From the NCBI RefSeq assembly GCF_008033115.1, contig NZ_CP041203.1:1240001-1304000 (forward strand): a stretch of DNA of 64,000 bases, written 5' to 3'. This stretch comes from Cellulomonas sp. Y8. GTDB lineage: Bacteria; Actinomycetota; Actinomycetes; Actinomycetales; Cellulomonadaceae. The notes beneath the pieces were generated by a model. It saw nothing but the letters and a program-made list of their open reading frames with translations, had not been told where the DNA came from and did not search any database. Below are positions 61,766 to 64,000 of the stretch, piece by piece (the stretch's first letter is position 1; each line of letters starts with the position of its first letter). A program made the position numbers and the translations under genes.

Positions 61766-63115
61766 ATGGCCGCGCCGTGGGTGCAGCACGCGATGTGGTG
61801 GCACGTCTACCCGCTGGGGTTCACGGGCGCCGAGCGCGCCCTCGACCCCGGCGCCCCGGTGACCCACCGGCTCGGGCACGTCGAGCGCTGGCTCGACTAC
61901 CTGGTCGACCTCGGCCTCAACGGCCTGGCGCTCGGCCCGGTGTTCGCGTCGGGCACGCACGGCTACGACACCGTCGACCACTACCGGGTCGACCCGCGGC
62001 TGGGCGACCGCGCGGACCTGGACCGGCTGCTCGCGGCGGCCCGCGACCGCGGCGTGCGGGTGCTGCTGGACGGGGTGTTCAACCACGTCGGCGACCAGCA
62101 CCCGCTGTTCCGCGCCGCGCTGGCCGCCGGCCCCGGCTCCGCCGAGGCCGACCTGTTCCGGATCCGCTGGACCGACGACGGCCCCGACTGGGACTGCTTC
62201 GAGGGGCACCGCTCGCTCGTCACGCTGGACCACGACGAGCCGCGGGTCGTCGACCTGGTCGCCGACGTCATGACGCACTGGCTCGACGCGGGCGCGGACG
62301 GGTGGCGGCTGGACGCGGCGTACGCCGTGCCGACGGCGTTCTGGGCGCGGGTGACCGAGCGGGTGCGCGCCGCGCACCCGGACGCCTACCTGATGGGCGA
62401 GGTGATCCACGGCGACTACCCGGCGTTCGTCGCGGAGTCCGGCCTGGACGCGGTCACCCAGTACGAGCTGTGGAAGGCGACCTGGTCGTCGATCGCCGAG
62501 CGCAACTTCCACGAGCTCGTGTGGACGCTCGGCCGGCACGACGGGTTCCTCGACCACTTCGTGCCGTACACGTTCGTCGGCAACCACGACGTCACCCGGA
62601 TCACCAGCCGGGTCGGCGACGCGACGCTCGCGGGCCTCGCGCTGGCCGTGCTCGCCACGGTCGGCGGCACCCCGGCCGTCTACTACGGCGACGAGCAGGC
62701 CTACCGCGGGGTCAAGGAGGACCGCGCGGGCGGCGACGACGAGGTCCGCCCGCCGTACCCGCCGACGCCGGCCGACCTCGCCGGCCCCGACGTCGCTCCG
62801 GACGGCCGGGCCACGCACGACCGGCACGCCGCCCTGCTCGGGCTGCGGCGGCGGCACCCGTGGCTGCACACCGCCCGCACCCGGGTGGTCGAGGTGACGA
62901 ACACCCGGCTGGCCTACGAGGCGCGGGCGTCCGACGGCTCCGGCACCGCGCTGCTGGTGGCGCTCAACCTGGACGCCGGGCCGTGGGCGCTCGGGGTGCC
63001 GGCCGGGGCCTCGGTGGCGGCGCACGCCGATCCGGCCGTCTCGCCCGGGACGCGACCGGGCCCCGGCTCGTCCGTGGACGTCCCGGGGCCCGGCTGGGTC
63101 GTGCTCGAGGTCTGA
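61766..63115 (+). CDS. GH13 alpha-amylase-family glycoside hydrolase
   Basis: A 449-residue (beta/alpha)8 enzyme acting on alpha-glucans. Conserved regions: VLLDGVFNHVG (region I), GWRLDAAYAV with the catalytic Asp (II), MGEVIHGDY with the Glu acid/base (III), and FVGNHDVTRI (IV). It starts WWHVYPLGFTGAE, with no signal peptide, so it is cytoplasmic. A short C-terminal beta domain follows. The compact size fits maltodextrin- or trehalose-related intracellular enzymes. GGGAGGA precedes the ATG. Confidence 0.9.
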   Translation: MAAPWVQHAMWWHVYPLGFTGAERALDPGAPVTHRLGHVERWLDYLVDLGLNGLALGPVFASGTHGYDTVDHYRVDPRLGDRADLDRLLAAARDRGVRVLLDGVFNHVGDQHPLFRAALAAGPGSAEADLFRIRWTDDGPDWDCFEGHRSLVTLDHDEPRVVDLVADVMTHWLDAGADGWRLDAAYAVPTAFWARVTERVRAAHPDAYLMGEVIHGDYPAFVAESGLDAVTQYELWKATWSSIAERNFHELVWTLGRHDGFLDHFVPYTFVGNHDVTRITSRVGDATLAGLALAVLATVGGTPAVYYGDEQAYRGVKEDRAGGDDEVRPPYPPTPADLAGPDVAPDGRATHDRHAALLGLRRRHPWLHTARTRVVEVTNTRLAYEARASDGSGTALLVALNLDAGPWALGVPAGASVAAHADPAVSPGTRPGPGSSVDVPGPGWVVLEV

Positions 63116-63121
63116 GGACCC

Positions 63122-64000
63122 CTACTTCTTGGCGGCCGCCTTCTTGCGGGGCGCCGCGGCCTTCTTGGCAGCCGGCTTCTTCTTGGGCGACGACGCGCGC
63201 TTCTCCGCCAGCAGCTCGACGGCCTGCTCGCGGGTGATCGACTCGGGCGTCGTGTCCCGCGGCAGGGTCCGGTTGGTCTCGCCGTCGGTGACGTACGCGC
63301 CGAACCGGCCGTCCTTCACCACGATCGGCTTGCCCGACGTCGGGTCCTCGCCGAGCTCGCGCAGCGGCGGCGTCGCGGTCGCCCCGCGGCCCCGCTTGGG
63401 CTGCGCGTAGATCGCCAGCGCCTCCTCCAGCGTCGTGGTGAAGATCGCCTCCTCCGACGGCAGCGTGCGGGAGTCCGTGCCCTTCTTGAGGTACGGGCCG
63501 TAGCGGCCGTTCTGCGCGGTGATCTCGGCGCCGGTCTCCGGGTCCGTGCCCACGACGCGCGGCAGGCTGAGCAGCTGCAGCGCCTCGTCGAGCGTGATCG
63601 TCTGCAGCGACTGCGACTTCAGCAGCGAGCCGGTGCGCGGCTTGGGCGCCGCCGCGAGCGCGCGCTTCTTCGCCGCCGCCGACAGGCCCGGGTCGAGCTC
63701 GGGCTCCGGCAGCAGCTCCGTGACGTAGGGCCCGTACCGCCCGTTCTTCGCGACGATCGTCGTGCCCGTCGTCGGGTCGGTGCCGAGCACGAGGTCGCCC
63801 TCGGGCTGGGTCTCCAGCAGCTCGCGGGCCTTCTCGGCCGTCAGCTCGTCGGGCGCCAGGTCGTCCGGCACCGACGCGCGGCGCGGGTTGCCGTCCGGGC
63901 CGGGCTCGCCGCCGGACTCCTCGATGTACGGCCCGTACCGGCCGACGCGCAGCGTGATCCCGTCGCCGATCTCGATCGAGTTGACCTCGCGGGCGTCGAT
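63122..64000 (-). CDS. topA: DNA topoisomerase I, C-terminal part (runs off right edge)
   Basis: The visible 292 codons end with the Lys/Ala-rich tail typical of actinobacterial TopA (KKKPAAKKAAAPRKKAAAKK) and contain four topoisomerase C-terminal repeats of the form NGRYGPYV/RVGRYGPYI/DGRFGAYV, each following a GTDPTTG-like strand. These repeats bind single-stranded DNA and assist strand passage. The frame is open to base 64000, so the catalytic N-terminal part lies outside. It ends 6 bp from the convergent GH13 stop. Confidence 0.93.
   Translation of the reverse strand: MDAREVNSIEIGDGITLRVGRYGPYIEESGGEPGPDGNPRRASVPDDLAPDELTAEKARELLETQPEGDLVLGTDPTTGTTIVAKNGRYGPYVTELLPEPELDPGLSAAAKKRALAAAPKPRTGSLLKSQSLQTITLDEALQLLSLPRVVGTDPETGAEITAQNGRYGPYLKKGTDSRTLPSEEAIFTTTLEEALAIYAQPKRGRGATATPPLRELGEDPTSGKPIVVKDGRFGAYVTDGETNRTLPRDTTPESITREQAVELLAEKRASSPKKKPAAKKAAAPRKKAAAKK

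Overview
The window looks like part of the chromosome of a high-GC Gram-positive actinobacterium, most like Cellulomonas or a close relative in the Micrococcales. The reasons are the very GC-rich sequence, frequent GTG starts and GTGA/ATGA overlaps, many leaderless-type promoters, a WXG100/FtsK-type secretion locus, and the housekeeping gene set. The genus is an inference and cannot be proved from this window.

Layout. 1-7.4 kb: a tiny ORF and a giant LuxR (LAL-type) regulator, an alpha/beta hydrolase, an acyl-CoA ligase and a MetE-like methyltransferase, closed by a terminator. 7.4-15.9 kb: PEP carboxylase (minus), transketolase, a lone NrdI flavodoxin, a LigD-type polymerase-domain protein, a DUF5701-like protein and a rhodanese. 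16.2-20.9 kb: an intact long-chain olefin operon, oleA, a fused oleBC, and oleD.

20.9-45.5 kb is the accessory region and the main point of interest. A minus-strand operon (a coiled-coil membrane protein split by a frameshift, a substrate-binding-type lipoprotein, a Ser/Thr kinase) diverges from a plus-strand set (a WXG100 protein, then a fused ubiquitin-like/FHA/triple-ATPase FtsK protein). Together they make a compact type VII secretion-like machine without recognisable EccB/D/E, MycP or EssA/EssB. Downstream is an array of long WXG-domain proteins, each followed by a small membrane-anchored or lipoprotein partner. The array has been rearranged: a 736-bp near-identical effector 5' end is duplicated 3,243 bp apart; a ~250-bp segment spanning effector end and partner start recurs at the joints; one effector C-terminal half is orphaned behind a borrowed lipoprotein start; and further chimeric or decayed fragments lie between partner genes. 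This is the pattern of a recombining polymorphic effector/immunity locus. Toxicity and immunity are inferred from layout only.

45.6-54.3 kb: small conserved genes, a fatty-acid desaturase, a cold-shock protein with an unusual in-frame upstream ORF, tRNA-Thr(CGT), an exported tripeptidyl-peptidase-like hydrolase, holB-tmk, an oxidoreductase and a glycerol dehydrogenase. 54.4-61.7 kb: a C4-dicarboxylate block on the minus strand (fumC-frdA-frdB-frdC-frdD, preceded by a DASS transporter), with a divergent CitB/DcuR-like regulator whose receiver lacks key residues. With ppc earlier in the window this suggests a PEP-oxaloacetate-malate-fumarate-succinate route. 61.8-64 kb: a GH13 glycoside hydrolase and the 3' end of topA, which runs off the right edge.
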